Part shown: in pieces, positions 51,614-60,405 of the stretch
Layout: every line of letters starts with the position of its first letter
Numbering within the stretch: the stretch's first letter is position 1
Position numbers and translations under genes: made by a program
Assembly: GCF_023276355.1 (NCBI RefSeq)
Contig: NZ_JALLPL010000001.1
Span: 1,612,001 to 1,676,000 of the forward strand
Origin: Haloplanus sp. XH21
GTDB taxonomy: Archaea; Halobacteriota; Halobacteria; Halobacteriales; Haloferacaceae
DNA: 64,000 nucleotides
Reading direction: 5' to 3'
The notes under the pieces: generated by a model
The model's database searches: none
The model's input: only the letters and a program-made list of their open reading frames with translations
Told to the model about the DNA's origin: nothing

Positions 51614-52627
51614 TCACAGGATCACTCGCATCACGTCGTCGACGCCCGCCCGACGGACGACCGCCCGGACGATATCGCGCGCCCCACACAGGTTGTCGGA
51701 GTCGCCGTCGAGCACCAGCAGTTTGGCCTCGCGGTCGGGTTCGATCAGCCCGCAGTTCAGGCCCGCGAGTGTCGCGCCGTTGACGGTCGCCATGCGCAAC
51801 ACCTCGGTAGCGGAGACGTCGCACAGTTTCGCCGCGAACTCCATCTCACGGAACATCGACGGGCTGTTGAGCATCACGTTGTCGGTGCCGAGCGCGACGG
51901 TCGTGCGTTCGAGGAGGTCGGCGATGGGTGGCGTCCCCGCGTCGGTGACGAGGTTCGACCGCGGGCAGACTACGACCGGGACGCCCTCGGTTTCGATCCG
52001 CAACAGGTGGTGGGGTTCGGGGTGGACGACGTGGACGAGGAAGGTCGGATCGAGGTCGAGCGCCGGATCGAGGTCGTGGGAGTCGCGCTCGCCGGCGTGG
52101 ATGCCGAACGGCTTGTCCGCCGCTCGGGTCGCGGCGCGTCGCTCCTCGAAGTCGGCGTCGCGGGCACCGCTCGCGCCGAAACCGTCGGCCGCTTCCATCG
52201 CCTCGACCGTCTCCCGACCGAGGACGACGGCCTCGATGTCCAGGCCGTCCAGCGCGTCCCGGATCGCCCGAACGCCCTCGACGCCACCCTCCCGGAACTC
52301 GATGGTCGCGGCCGTCCCCGACCGCTGCATGAATCGGAGCGACCGGCGCATGGCCGTCACTTTCGCCTCACGGGAGGCCGTCCGGAGGAGTCGGTGTTTG
52401 AGACCGTCCGGCGGCGCGACGAGTTCGTCGAGCGAGAGTCCCGCGCCCGCTTCCTTGGCGATGGAGTCGCCGATGTGCGTGTGGGCGTTGACGAAGGCGG
52501 GACAGACGATGGCGTCCGAGTCGGTCGTCGTCTCCTCGACCGCAACGATCCGGCCGTCTTCGACGACGACGCGACCCTCCACGGGTTCGAACTCCGGACC
52601 GCGGAGGACGGTTCCCTCGACGTGCAT
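51614..52627 (-). CDS. Metal-dependent amidohydrolase (cytosine deaminase/AtzA-like)
   Basis: Amidohydrolase of 337 aa. Metal ligands can be read: H49 and H51 in NAHTHIGD, a His in GIHAGE, another in VVHPEP and the Asp in GTDN. The N-terminal beta sandwich (VEGTVLRGPEFEP) and C-terminal return strand (REAKLLVLDGDS) are typical of the ATZ/TRZ-type subgroup. The substrate may be a purine, pyrimidine or similar ring. A gap of 31 bp separates it from the HD gene upstream. Confidence 0.85.
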   Translation of the reverse strand: MHVEGTVLRGPEFEPVEGRVVVEDGRIVAVEETTTDSDAIVCPAFVNAHTHIGDSIAKEAGAGLSLDELVAPPDGLKHRLLRTASREAKVTAMRRSLRFMQRSGTAATIEFREGGVEGVRAIRDALDGLDIEAVVLGRETVEAMEAADGFGASGARDADFEERRAATRAADKPFGIHAGERDSHDLDPALDLDPTFLVHVVHPEPHHLLRIETEGVPVVVCPRSNLVTDAGTPPIADLLERTTVALGTDNVMLNSPSMFREMEFAAKLCDVSATEVLRMATVNGATLAGLNCGLIEPDREAKLLVLDGDSDNLCGARDIVRAVVRRAGVDDVMRVIL

Positions 52628-52658
52628 ACCGACGTAGGGGGCGGCGCGACCCTTGAAA

Positions 52659-53882
52659 CTACCCGAACTCGTCGAGCGTGGCGTCGATGCCGCGGCGCAC
52701 CTCCGAGATGGGCGCGCCGTCGACGTCGAGGCCGAGCGTCTCGACGGCGATGTGACCGACCCGGTCGACCGCCGCCGCGGGCGTGTACACGCCCAGCCGC
52801 CACTGGTTGCGGCCGGCGACGCGGAGCGCGCTCACCAGCGGGGACTGGCGGTCGAGTCGGCGGATTTCCCCGTTGACGACGACCCGCGACGACGACTCGC
52901 GCATCTCCGGCGGGGGCGGCACGTCGATGATGACGGCGTCGGGATCGAGGTCCGCGGCCGCCGCGATGTCCCGCTCCAGGTCGTGGAGGCGGTCGTGATC
53001 CGCGTCGCGGAGGGAATCGGGCACGTCGTCGATCTCCGCCCACACCGCCCGTTTGTAGAGGTCACGCGTCGAGAGGCGGTCGGCGAGGGCCGCAGTGGCG
53101 TCCGCCTGCCGGAGCGCCACGAGCAGGTCGGCGTCGTCCCAGCGTCGCACTCGTTCGGGGTCGGCGTCGGCGTCTTCGATCAGGCGCTCGGTCGCTCGGC
53201 GGAGCATCGCCTTGCCGATCCGGGCGACGTGGTGCTGGTAGACGGTCGGGTTCATGAGCGCTCTCGCGAGCAGGAGGCTCTCGGCGGTCTGGACGTTGCC
53301 TGCCGCGAGGACGAGTTCGCCGTCGACGAAGGTGAGCTCCCGGACCAGCCGGCCGTGGTCGATAGTGCCGTAGGGAACGCCGGTGTGGTGAGCGTCACGG
53401 ACGAGATAGTCCATCCGGTCGACGTCGAGTTCGCCGGAGACGAGCTGGCCGTAGCGGCCCTCGCCGGCGACGAGGTCCGCCACGGCGTCGGGGTCGAGGC
53501 CGTGTTCGCGGAGGATGGCACCCACCTGTCCGTCGGCGAGCAGGTCGGTCACATCGTCGTGGTACTTCCCCGTGTAGCGATGGAGGAGGGATTCGACGTT
53601 GTGGCTGAACGGGGAGTGGCCGACGTCGTGGAGGAGGGCGGCGGCGCGGACGCGTTCGGCCGTCCGGCCCGCGACGCCGAGATGATCGAGCGTCTCGCTG
53701 GCGAGGTGGTAGACGCCCAGGCTGTGTTCGAAGCGGGTGTGGTTGGCCGACGGGTAGACCAGCGAGACGGTGCCGAGCTGTCGGACACGCCGCAAGCGCT
53801 GCATCGCCGGCGTGTCCAGCAGGGCCTCGGCGACGCCCGTGACCTCGATGTGGTCGTGGACGCTGTCCTTGATCGTCGCCAT
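52659..53882 (-). CDS. HD-domain phosphohydrolase (SAMHD1/dGTPase-like)
   Basis: HD protein of 407 aa. The HD signature is clear: H53 in RFEHSLGVYHL, H85/D86 in LLHDVGHSPFSH, and the distal Asp in DVDRMDYLVRDA. This order is typical of SAMHD1/dGTPase-like dNTP triphosphohydrolases. The C-terminal third is unlike the catalytic part and may regulate oligomerisation. The start at 53882 is supported by a reverse-strand TATA (GTATATAAC, 53905-53913) about 27 nt upstream. Confidence 0.88.
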   Translation of the reverse strand: MATIKDSVHDHIEVTGVAEALLDTPAMQRLRRVRQLGTVSLVYPSANHTRFEHSLGVYHLASETLDHLGVAGRTAERVRAAALLHDVGHSPFSHNVESLLHRYTGKYHDDVTDLLADGQVGAILREHGLDPDAVADLVAGEGRYGQLVSGELDVDRMDYLVRDAHHTGVPYGTIDHGRLVRELTFVDGELVLAAGNVQTAESLLLARALMNPTVYQHHVARIGKAMLRRATERLIEDADADPERVRRWDDADLLVALRQADATAALADRLSTRDLYKRAVWAEIDDVPDSLRDADHDRLHDLERDIAAAADLDPDAVIIDVPPPPEMRESSSRVVVNGEIRRLDRQSPLVSALRVAGRNQWRLGVYTPAAAVDRVGHIAVETLGLDVDGAPISEVRRGIDATLDEFG

Positions 53883-53956
53883 ACGCCCACCTTTGCCGGG
53901 ATGGGTTATATACGTCCGGGCGGGACGGCTATGGTGGCTCGGTCCCAAGGACGGCC

Positions 53957-54607
53957 GTGACCACGACCATCGCGATCATCGTCTACGACGGCTTCGACGA
54001 ACTGGACGCTATCGGCCCGTTCGAGGCGTTCGAGATGGCGGCCGACGAGGGCGCACCGCTGGAGACGTCGCTCGTCACGCTCGACGAGCAGGAGACGGTG
54101 ACGGCGGCCCACGGGCTTCGGATCACACCCGACGGCACGCTCTCGGTGGCCGACCCGCCGGACGTGGCGGTGGTTCCGGGCGGTGGGTGGAACGACCGCC
54201 GCCCGACGGGCGCGTGGGCGGAGGCCGAACGCGGTGTCCTCCCCGACACGCTGGCCCGTCTCCACGACGCGGGAGTGACGCTCGCATCGGTGTGTACCGG
54301 CGCCATGTTGCTCGCCCGCGCGGGCGTCCTCGACGGGCGACCCGCGGTCACACACGCGGACGCGCTCGACGACCTCAGATCGACGGACGCGACGGTGGTC
54401 GACGCTCGCGTCGTCGACGTCGAGGGACGACATCCCTCGGGCAACCGGACGCAGTCCGGTGACGGCGGCGACGTGGTGACCGCCGGCGGGATCACCTCGG
54501 GCCTCGACCTGGCGCTCCACCTGATCGAGCGCCTGGTCGACGAGGAGACGGCCGAGACCGTCGCGACGGGGCTGGAGTACGACCGTCAGCGAGCCCGTTC
54601 GTCGTGA
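53957..54607 (+). CDS. DJ-1/PfpI superfamily protein
   Basis: Protein of 216 aa with the DJ-1/PfpI (GATase1-like) fold. The nucleophile-elbow cysteine is C113 in ASVCTGAMLLARAG; the opening IAIIVYDGFDELDAIGP is typical of this subgroup (isonitrile hydratase/AraC-N-like). It may be a stress protein, glyoxalase or hydratase. It starts at GTG; a short leader follows the TATA box shared by position with the divergent HD gene. The 3' end overlaps the MFS gene by 22 bp. Confidence 0.86.
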   Translation: MTTTIAIIVYDGFDELDAIGPFEAFEMAADEGAPLETSLVTLDEQETVTAAHGLRITPDGTLSVADPPDVAVVPGGGWNDRRPTGAWAEAERGVLPDTLARLHDAGVTLASVCTGAMLLARAGVLDGRPAVTHADALDDLRSTDATVVDARVVDVEGRHPSGNRTQSGDGGDVVTAGGITSGLDLALHLIERLVDEETAETVATGLEYDRQRARSS

Positions 54608-55776
54608 GCGGCGTCGGTCAGTTGGGTGAGCCGCGCGATCAGGAGCGCTGCGACGGCGACGCCAGCGGCGAGCGTGAGCCACCCAGCCGCGTAGCCGCCG
54701 GTGTCGACGAGGTAGCCGAAGACCGGCGGCGCCAGCAGGCCGCCCGCGTTGATCGTGAGCTGGCCGCCAGCGGTCGCCTCACCCACGCGGTCGGCGGGGA
54801 CGAGCGATGTCATGCAGGCGTAGTAGGTGGCGGGGATGCCGAACAGAAAGAGACCGAGAACGCCGAAGCCGACGGCGGCGGCGACCGGCGACTCGACGAG
54901 CGTCACGACGACCAGACAGCAAGCGCCGAGGACGGACTGCCCGAGGAGGACGAGCGCGCTCGCTCGGGCCCCGCCGACCGGGAGGCGGTCGGCGAGTGCG
55001 CCGCCGCCGAGTCGGCCGACGCTCCCGGTCAACTGCACCAGCGCGAGGACCGCACCGGCCAGGCCCGCCGCGGTTCGCATCGACTCCGTGAGATAGAGAA
55101 CGACGTAGCCGGTCGTGGTGAAGATGGCGGCGCCGAAAAAGAAGCCGGCGGCGGTCAGCGCGCGGTAGTCGGGACGGGCGGCCAGCCCCCGAACGTCGGG
55201 GAGTGAGACGCTTCCGGTTCCACCGCTGAGACGGTAGCCGTAGGCGAAGGCGGCCGTGACGGCGACGGCGACGGCCGCGACGACCCAGAACCCGCCGCGC
55301 CAGCCGAAGCGGGTCGCGGCCGCCATCGTGATGAGCAGGGCGCCCACACCGCTGCCGACGGTCACGCCGACCTGTTTGACGCTCATCGCGAAGTTTCGCC
55401 GTCCTGCGGGCGCCACCGCGAGGATGGCGCGGTTGGTTGCGGGCATGGCCGTCGCGTACGCGCCGCCGATCAACAAGAGGGCGACCAGCAGTGCCGGATA
55501 GGAGGGAGCTACGGCGACGCCGACGGCGCCGACGCCGAGCGCCAGTAGTCCGCCGATCATCACCGAGCGTTCGCCGTAGCCGTCGACGGCCGCACCCATC
55601 GCAAAGAGCAACAGCGTGTAGCCGAGCATCGTCACCGTGATCGTGACGCCGACGAGGGTCCGCGAGAGACCGAAATCGGTCCTGACGAACGCCGTCGCGG
55701 CGAAGATAGCATAAAAGCAGAGGCTGGCGACGGCTTGCCATCCCGAGACCAGTCCGACCCCGCGCCATCCACGCAT
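54586..55776 (-). CDS. Major facilitator superfamily transporter
   Basis: MFS protein of 396 aa with 12 predicted helices. The MFS loop motif GAAVDGYGERSVMIGG (between helices 2 and 3) and the second-half counterpart GGALADRLPVGGARA are visible. The substrate is unknown. Its C-terminal end overlaps the convergent DJ-1 gene by 22 bp. A reverse-strand TATA-like CTTATGCC lies about 27 nt before the start at 55776. Confidence 0.87.
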   Translation of the reverse strand: MRGWRGVGLVSGWQAVASLCFYAIFAATAFVRTDFGLSRTLVGVTITVTMLGYTLLLFAMGAAVDGYGERSVMIGGLLALGVGAVGVAVAPSYPALLVALLLIGGAYATAMPATNRAILAVAPAGRRNFAMSVKQVGVTVGSGVGALLITMAAATRFGWRGGFWVVAAVAVAVTAAFAYGYRLSGGTGSVSLPDVRGLAARPDYRALTAAGFFFGAAIFTTTGYVVLYLTESMRTAAGLAGAVLALVQLTGSVGRLGGGALADRLPVGGARASALVLLGQSVLGACCLVVVTLVESPVAAAVGFGVLGLFLFGIPATYYACMTSLVPADRVGEATAGGQLTINAGGLLAPPVFGYLVDTGGYAAGWLTLAAGVAVAALLIARLTQLTDAAHDERAR

Positions 55777-55897
55777 CGTCACGCCGTCGGCCGCCCCGGC
55801 ATAAGGCCCTGTCCATCCGATCGAATGTGGCGTGTTAGCGTACCTTTCCTCAAAGTTTAACAGCGTGCCGAGCGATTATTTCAGTGGAGGTTATCTC

Positions 55898-56497
55898 ATG
55901 AGCTACGAACTCGACCCACTCCCGTACGATTACGACGCGCTCGAACCGCACATCTCCGAACAGGTGCTGAACTGGCATCACGACACCCACCACCAGGGCT
56001 ACGTCAACGGCTGGAACAGTGCCGAGGAGACCCTCGAAGCGAACCGCGACGAGGGCGACTTCGGTTCCTCGCCGGGTGCCATGCGCAACGTCACCCACAA
56101 CGGCTCCGGTCACATCCTGCACGACCTCTTCTGGAACTGCATGTCGCCCAACGGTGGCGGCGAGCCGAGCGGTGCGCTCGCGGCCCGCATCCAGGAGGAC
56201 TTCGGGTCCTACGAAGCCTGGAAGGGCGAGTTCGAAGCCGCTGCCGGCGCGGCCGGCGGCTGGGCGCTGCTGGTCTACGACAGCTTCTCGAACCAGCTTC
56301 GTAACGTCGTGGTCGACAAGCACGACCAGGGCGCGCTCTGGGGCTCCCACCCCATCCTCGCGCTCGACGTCTGGGAGCACTCCTACTACCACGACTACGG
56401 CCCGGCCCGCGGCGACTTCGTCGACAACTTCTTCGAGGTCGTCGACTGGGAGGAGCCCGCCGACCGCTACGAAGAAGCCGTCGAGCTGTTCGAGTAG
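55898..56497 (+). CDS. sod: Superoxide dismutase, Mn/Fe type
   Basis: SOD of 199 aa. Family motifs are clear: PYDYDALEPHISEQ, WHHDTHHQGYVNGWN (first metal His), HNGSGHILHDLFW, and DVWEHSYYHDYG with the Asp and His ligands of the C-terminal site. Haloarchaeal SODs use Mn. Unusually for this window, a clear Shine-Dalgarno GGAGG (55887-55891) precedes the ATG; a TATA-like GTTTAAC lies about 40 nt upstream, giving a short leader. A T-run ends the transcript. Confidence 0.95.
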   Translation: MSYELDPLPYDYDALEPHISEQVLNWHHDTHHQGYVNGWNSAEETLEANRDEGDFGSSPGAMRNVTHNGSGHILHDLFWNCMSPNGGGEPSGALAARIQEDFGSYEAWKGEFEAAAGAAGGWALLVYDSFSNQLRNVVVDKHDQGALWGSHPILALDVWEHSYYHDYGPARGDFVDNFFEVVDWEEPADRYEEAVELFE

Positions 56498-56512
56498 CGA
56501 CAACCCGCACGA

Positions 56513-56519
56513 TTTTTTT
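56513..56519 (+). terminator. T-run after sod
   Basis: Seven consecutive T, 16-22 nt past the stop codon, typical of archaeal termination. Confidence 0.5.
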
Positions 56520-56568
56520 CGCGACGCCGACGACAACCGTTTAGCCACTCGCCCGCCTCTTGCTCACC

Positions 56569-56850
56569 ATGCCACGTCCCAAGGAGTCGTTCGAGGACAT
56601 CTTCCCCTGTGAGTTCTACACTCCCGAGGAGTTGCTCGATCCGGATCAGATGTACACCATCCGCGAGATCGCGCGTCTGCTGCAGGGGCTCGACCCCGAC
56701 GCCGACATCGACGAGGACACCGAAGCCGTCATCGTCGACTGGGCGGTGCCGTGGGTGATGCTCAACGCCGACGACCTGGTGATCGGCGAACCGCCGACGG
56801 AGGACGCGCCCGGCTACTACGGCCTACGAACCGACGACGGGAGCGAGTGA
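56569..56850 (+). CDS. Conserved haloarchaeal protein, DUF5827-like
   Basis: Acidic protein of 93 aa beginning PRPKESFEDIFPCEFYTPEE, with LLQGLDPDADIDED and DWAVPWVML. I recall a similar family as DUF5827, with no known function. The ATG at 56569 follows GTTTAG (56540-56545) by about 26 nt, fitting a leaderless mRNA. It ends 4 bp before the convergent MBL stop. Confidence 0.7.
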   Translation: MPRPKESFEDIFPCEFYTPEELLDPDQMYTIREIARLLQGLDPDADIDEDTEAVIVDWAVPWVMLNADDLVIGEPPTEDAPGYYGLRTDDGSE

Positions 56851-56854
56851 GCGG

Positions 56855-57436
56855 TCACCGTTGCCGTGCCGCCGCGGCCGCGCGCTCGATCGTCGCGTAA
56901 GCATCGCTCGTCACGCTCGGCCCGTGGCCCGCGTGGAGGACCGACAGGCCGGGATCGACCGTCCCGCGCAGTCGGTCGATGCTCTCGATCAGCGTCTCGC
57001 GGTCCCCCTCTTCGAGGTCGGTGCGGCCGAAAGCGCCGTTGGCGAACACCAGATCGCCGGCGAAACACACCGACAGCTCGGGGGCGTACAGACAGACGTG
57101 GTCGTCTTTGTGGCCAGGTGTGTGAACGACGCGGTAGTCGTGGTCGCCGAGGCGGACGGCCTCGCCGAGTTCGGTATCGACGACGGGCTGGGCCGACTCG
57201 TGCCCCTGAACGTCGACATCGAACGCCGCACGGACGGCGTCGACGTTGCCGACGTGGTCGCCGTGGGTGTGCGTGAGGACGACGGTGTCGAGGTCGTCGA
57301 CACGCGTCTCGATCCGCGACACCACGTCGAAGTTGGCGCCGGTGTCGACCAGCGCGGTTCGGTCGCCGGTGACGAGGAAGACGTTGCTGGTGAACGCCTG
57401 GACGTCGGCCGCGAGATTCTCGATGTGATCCGTCAT
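56855..57436 (-). CDS. MBL-fold metallo-hydrolase (glyoxalase II-like)
   Basis: Metallo-beta-lactamase-fold hydrolase of 193 aa. The zinc motif THTHGDH is at residues 55-61, VVHTPGHKDDHVC gives the third His, AGDLVF the bridging Asp, and HAGHGP the last His. Size and motif order fit small glyoxalase II-like or persulfide-type hydrolases; substrate unknown. Divergent from thyX with 74 bp between starts. Confidence 0.88.
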   Translation of the reverse strand: MTDHIENLAADVQAFTSNVFLVTGDRTALVDTGANFDVVSRIETRVDDLDTVVLTHTHGDHVGNVDAVRAAFDVDVQGHESAQPVVDTELGEAVRLGDHDYRVVHTPGHKDDHVCLYAPELSVCFAGDLVFANGAFGRTDLEEGDRETLIESIDRLRGTVDPGLSVLHAGHGPSVTSDAYATIERAAAAARQR

Positions 57437-57510
57437 GATCCACGCTCCTGCCGCCGCGGGCTTGACTCTGCCCCAATACGTTTAGGTAGTGGGGCGTCCC
57501 CCTCGAAGTT

Positions 57511-58254
57511 ATGGAGGTCCAACTGCTCGAAGCGACGCCCGACCCGGAGCGAGTCATCTGCACGGCGGCGCGAAACGACTATCTGACGGAGTTCGTCGGC
57601 GACATCTCGTTTGCGGAGGCGATGGAGGGTATCGAGGGCGAGACCGAGGAATCGAAACGGCGGACGCTCATCGGCCACCTGCTCGACCACGGCCACTTCG
57701 GCCCGTTCGAACATCCGCAGGCCACCTTCGCCATCAAGGGCGTGAGCCGGTCGTGTATGGCCCAGATCACGCGCCACCGCCACGCGAGTTTCGACATTCA
57801 GAGCATGCGCTACGTCTCCTTCGACGACGTCGACCCCGCCGATGTCGAGGACGGCGCGATGGTGGTGACGCCGCCGTCGGCGACCGATCCCGAGTGGATC
57901 GGCCGTAACCAGTCGAGCGGCCCGGTCGGAGAGGAGACGGCCGCGGAGCGCGAGCGCATCTTCCGCGAGTCGGTGCGCAGTTCGGTCGAGTCGTATCAGG
58001 AACTGCTCGATCTGGGGATGCCGCCGGAGGACGCCCGTTTCGTCCTCCCCATCGGCACCGAGGTCAACATCGTGATGTCGGTGAACGCGCGGATGCTGAT
58101 GCACATCGCGGACATGCGCGCCGCGGCGGACAGCCAGTGGGAGATCCGCGAGATGACCGAATCCATCCTCGACCTGGCCGCCGACTGGTGCCCGATCACG
58201 TTCGAGCATTACGAGGAACACATGAAGGGGCGGAAGAACCGTCTCGCGCCCTGA
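57511..58254 (+). CDS. thyX: FAD-dependent thymidylate synthase ThyX
   Basis: Flavin-dependent dTMP synthase of 247 aa. The ThyX motif RHRHASFDIQSMR spans residues 88-100 (RHRx7-8S form), and FEHPQATFAIKGVSR precedes it; the catalytic Ser and the late ARFVLPIGTEVNIVMSVNARML (abbreviated here to ARFVLP...NARML) are typical. TTTAGGTA lies 27 nt before the start. The sequence around its stop codon is tandemly duplicated immediately downstream. Confidence 0.95.
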   Translation: MEVQLLEATPDPERVICTAARNDYLTEFVGDISFAEAMEGIEGETEESKRRTLIGHLLDHGHFGPFEHPQATFAIKGVSRSCMAQITRHRHASFDIQSMRYVSFDDVDPADVEDGAMVVTPPSATDPEWIGRNQSSGPVGEETAAERERIFRESVRSSVESYQELLDLGMPPEDARFVLPIGTEVNIVMSVNARMLMHIADMRAAADSQWEIREMTESILDLAADWCPITFEHYEEHMKGRKNRLAP

Positions 58255-58308
58255 CCGCCCCCGACCTGTTTTACGTCGGGCCCTGACCGGCCCCGACCTA
58301 TTTCCGTC
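58248..58308 (+). repeat. Tandem duplication across the thyX stop codon
   Basis: GCCCTGACCGCCCCCGACCT (from 58248) and GCCCTGACCGGCCCCGACCT (from 58280) are 32-bp-spaced direct repeats, each ending in a T-rich tail and CGTC. The first contains the thyX stop codon; the second carries CTATTT, placed 28 nt before the TRAM gene start, so a duplicated gene end seems to have become a promoter. Confidence 0.6.
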
Positions 58309-58328
58309 CAGGTGTGATACTGACACTC

Positions 58329-58538
58329 ATGCCAGAACAGCCAGTGGCAACCGGCGAGACGTACGTCGTTGCCATCGAGGAGTTGGGATCCGAAGGTGAC
58401 GGCGTGGGATACGTCGACGAGTTCGCGGTGCTCGTCGGCGACGCCACCCTCGGCGAGACGGTGCGGATCGAGATTACGGATGTCGATTCGAACTTCGCGC
58501 GCGGCGAAGTCGTAGACGCCGAGTTCGACCTCACGTGA
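58329..58538 (+). CDS. TRAM-domain protein, 69 aa
   Basis: Single TRAM domain (OB-fold, RNA-binding): VATGETYVVAIEELGSEGDGVGYVDEF, VLVGDATLGETVRIEITDV and FARGEVV are the characteristic strands. Stand-alone TRAM proteins in archaea act as cold-shock-like RNA chaperones. The ATG at 58329 follows CTATTT by 28 nt, fitting a leaderless mRNA. Confidence 0.9.
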   Translation: MPEQPVATGETYVVAIEELGSEGDGVGYVDEFAVLVGDATLGETVRIEITDVDSNFARGEVVDAEFDLT

Positions 58539-58580
58539 ACGGGGATAGAGGCTTATCCTCGGACGCCCGAACACCGATAG

Positions 58581-59609
58581 ATGAGTCACGCTCGGACGCT
58601 GTACGACCTGCTCGTTGACGCCGAGGCGCTCACGGTCGTCTGTCACAACAACCCGGATCCGGACTGCCTCTCGAGCGCGTTCGCCCTCGGCCGCATCGCC
58701 GCGGCCGCGGGCGTCGACGAGCAGCGCATCCTCTACAGCGGACAGATCTCCCACCAGCAGAACCGCGCGTTCGTCAACCTGCTCGGCCTCGACCTCCAGC
58801 CGTTCGACCCGGACGCGGTTCGTGACCGCCCGGCAGGCACCCTGCTGGCGTTCGTCGACCACGCGGTGCCCGGCGCGAACAACGAGGTACCGGCGGGGAC
58901 GCCCGTCGACATCGTGATCGATCACCACGCAGTCGAGGGGATCGACGCTCGGTTCGTCGACCACCGCGAGGCAGTCGGCGCGACGGCGACCATCCTCGCG
59001 GAGTATCTCTCCGAGCTCGACATCGAGGTGGATACGACGCTCGCGACCGCGCTCGCGTTCGCGATCCGGCGGGAGACGCTCGGATTCCTGCGTGGCGTGA
59101 CGCTCGCCGAATACCAGGCCGTGGCGGGCCTTCACGACCGGGTCGACCCCGACCTGTTGCGTCGGCTATCGAACCCCTCCGTCAGCGGCGCGACGGTCGA
59201 CGCCATCGCCGACGCCATCGACAACCGGATCGTCCGGGGCGCGACGCTCATCACGCACGTTGGGCGCACGAACGAACGGGACGCCCTCCCCCAGGCCGCC
59301 GACTATCTCGCCACGCTGGAGGGCGTCGAGACGGCCGTCGTCTTCGGCATCGTCGACGACGCCATCCACCTCAGCGCGCGGTCGACGGATCCGCGGGTCC
59401 ACGTCGGCGACGCGCTCGCGGCCGCCTTCAACGACGTGGGCAGCGCCGGCGGACACCGCGAGATGGCCGGCGGCGAGATCCCGCTCGGCATCTTCGCCGA
59501 CTACGTGCCCGAAGACACGTCGCTCATCGACATCGTGGAACGGGTGGTGACCCGTCGACTGGTGGGCGCGCTCGGTCTCGATGACGTCGAGACCGACGTG
59601 GGTGAATAA
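58581..59609 (+). CDS. DHH/DHHA1 phosphoesterase (NrnA-like or RecJ-like)
   Basis: Phosphoesterase of 342 aa. The DHH-family metal motifs are CHNNPDPDCLSSA (residues 21-33), FVDHAVPG and the diagnostic DIVIDHHAVEG (DHH at about 113-115). The DHHA1 domain ends with GSAGGHREMAGGEIP. This order fits oligoribonuclease/pAp-phosphatase NrnA or archaeal RecJ-like proteins. GCTTATCC lies 28 nt before the start. Confidence 0.88.
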   Translation: MSHARTLYDLLVDAEALTVVCHNNPDPDCLSSAFALGRIAAAAGVDEQRILYSGQISHQQNRAFVNLLGLDLQPFDPDAVRDRPAGTLLAFVDHAVPGANNEVPAGTPVDIVIDHHAVEGIDARFVDHREAVGATATILAEYLSELDIEVDTTLATALAFAIRRETLGFLRGVTLAEYQAVAGLHDRVDPDLLRRLSNPSVSGATVDAIADAIDNRIVRGATLITHVGRTNERDALPQAADYLATLEGVETAVVFGIVDDAIHLSARSTDPRVHVGDALAAAFNDVGSAGGHREMAGGEIPLGIFADYVPEDTSLIDIVERVVTRRLVGALGLDDVETDVGE

Positions 59610-59649
59610 CCACCGAACCCTTTCGGTCCCAGCGGTCCCACACCCCTCC

Positions 59650-60405
59650 ATGCGCCTCACTTTCCTCGGGACGGGAAGCGCGATGCCACTCCCGGACCGC
59701 GCCCAGACCGGCTATCTGCTGGAACGCGACGGCGACGATCGCCGACTCCTGGTCGACTGCGGCGCGGGCGTCCTCCACCGTCTCGCTGCCACCGACGCCG
59801 GCTACGAGGGCGTTTCGACCGTCCTCCTGACCCATCACCACCTGGATCACGTTTCGGACCTCCTCCCCTTGCTCAAGGCGCGATGGCTGGCCGGCGAGGA
59901 GCATCTGGAGGTCGTCGGGCCGCGAGGGACGAAGGCGCTCGTGGACGGCCTGCTCGACGTGCACGACTACCTCGACGGACGGGTCGACCTGCGCGTGCGC
60001 GAGGTCGGCCCCCACGACTTTTCGGTCGCCGGGTTCGATGTCGACGCCCACGAGACGCGTCACTCCGTCGACGGCCTCGCCTACCGATTCGCCGGCGCTG
60101 GCGACGCCGGCGACCTCACGCTCAGCAGCGACACCGAGGCGTTCGAGGGACTGGCCGCCTTCGCCGACGGGTCGGCCGTGCTCGTCCACGACTGCTCGTT
60201 CCCGGACGACGTGAACGTCTCGAACCACCCCACGCCGTCGGCGCTCGGTGATGTCCTCGCGGGTCATGACTACGGCCGCGTCTACCTGACGCATCTCTAT
60301 CCCCATACCGAGGGGCGACACGACGAGATGCTATCGGCAGTCGAAACACGGGTCGGTGGCGACGTGCGCATGGCCCGTGACGGTCTCCGCGTCGCGATCA
60401 AATGA
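59650..60405 (+). CDS. MBL-fold hydrolase, RNase Z-like
   Basis: Metallo-beta-lactamase-fold protein of 251 aa. The start MRLTFLGTGSAMPLPDR and THHHLDHVSDLLPLL (residues 61-75) are characteristic of the RNase Z/ElaC branch, with a later SSDTEAFEG and HDCSFPDD metal site. It may process RNA 3' ends or hydrolyse a small phosphodiester. It starts 40 bp after the DHH gene and may be co-transcribed with it. The 3' end overlaps the convergent 92-aa gene by 8 bp. Confidence 0.87.
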   Translation: MRLTFLGTGSAMPLPDRAQTGYLLERDGDDRRLLVDCGAGVLHRLAATDAGYEGVSTVLLTHHHLDHVSDLLPLLKARWLAGEEHLEVVGPRGTKALVDGLLDVHDYLDGRVDLRVREVGPHDFSVAGFDVDAHETRHSVDGLAYRFAGAGDAGDLTLSSDTEAFEGLAAFADGSAVLVHDCSFPDDVNVSNHPTPSALGDVLAGHDYGRVYLTHLYPHTEGRHDEMLSAVETRVGGDVRMARDGLRVAIK

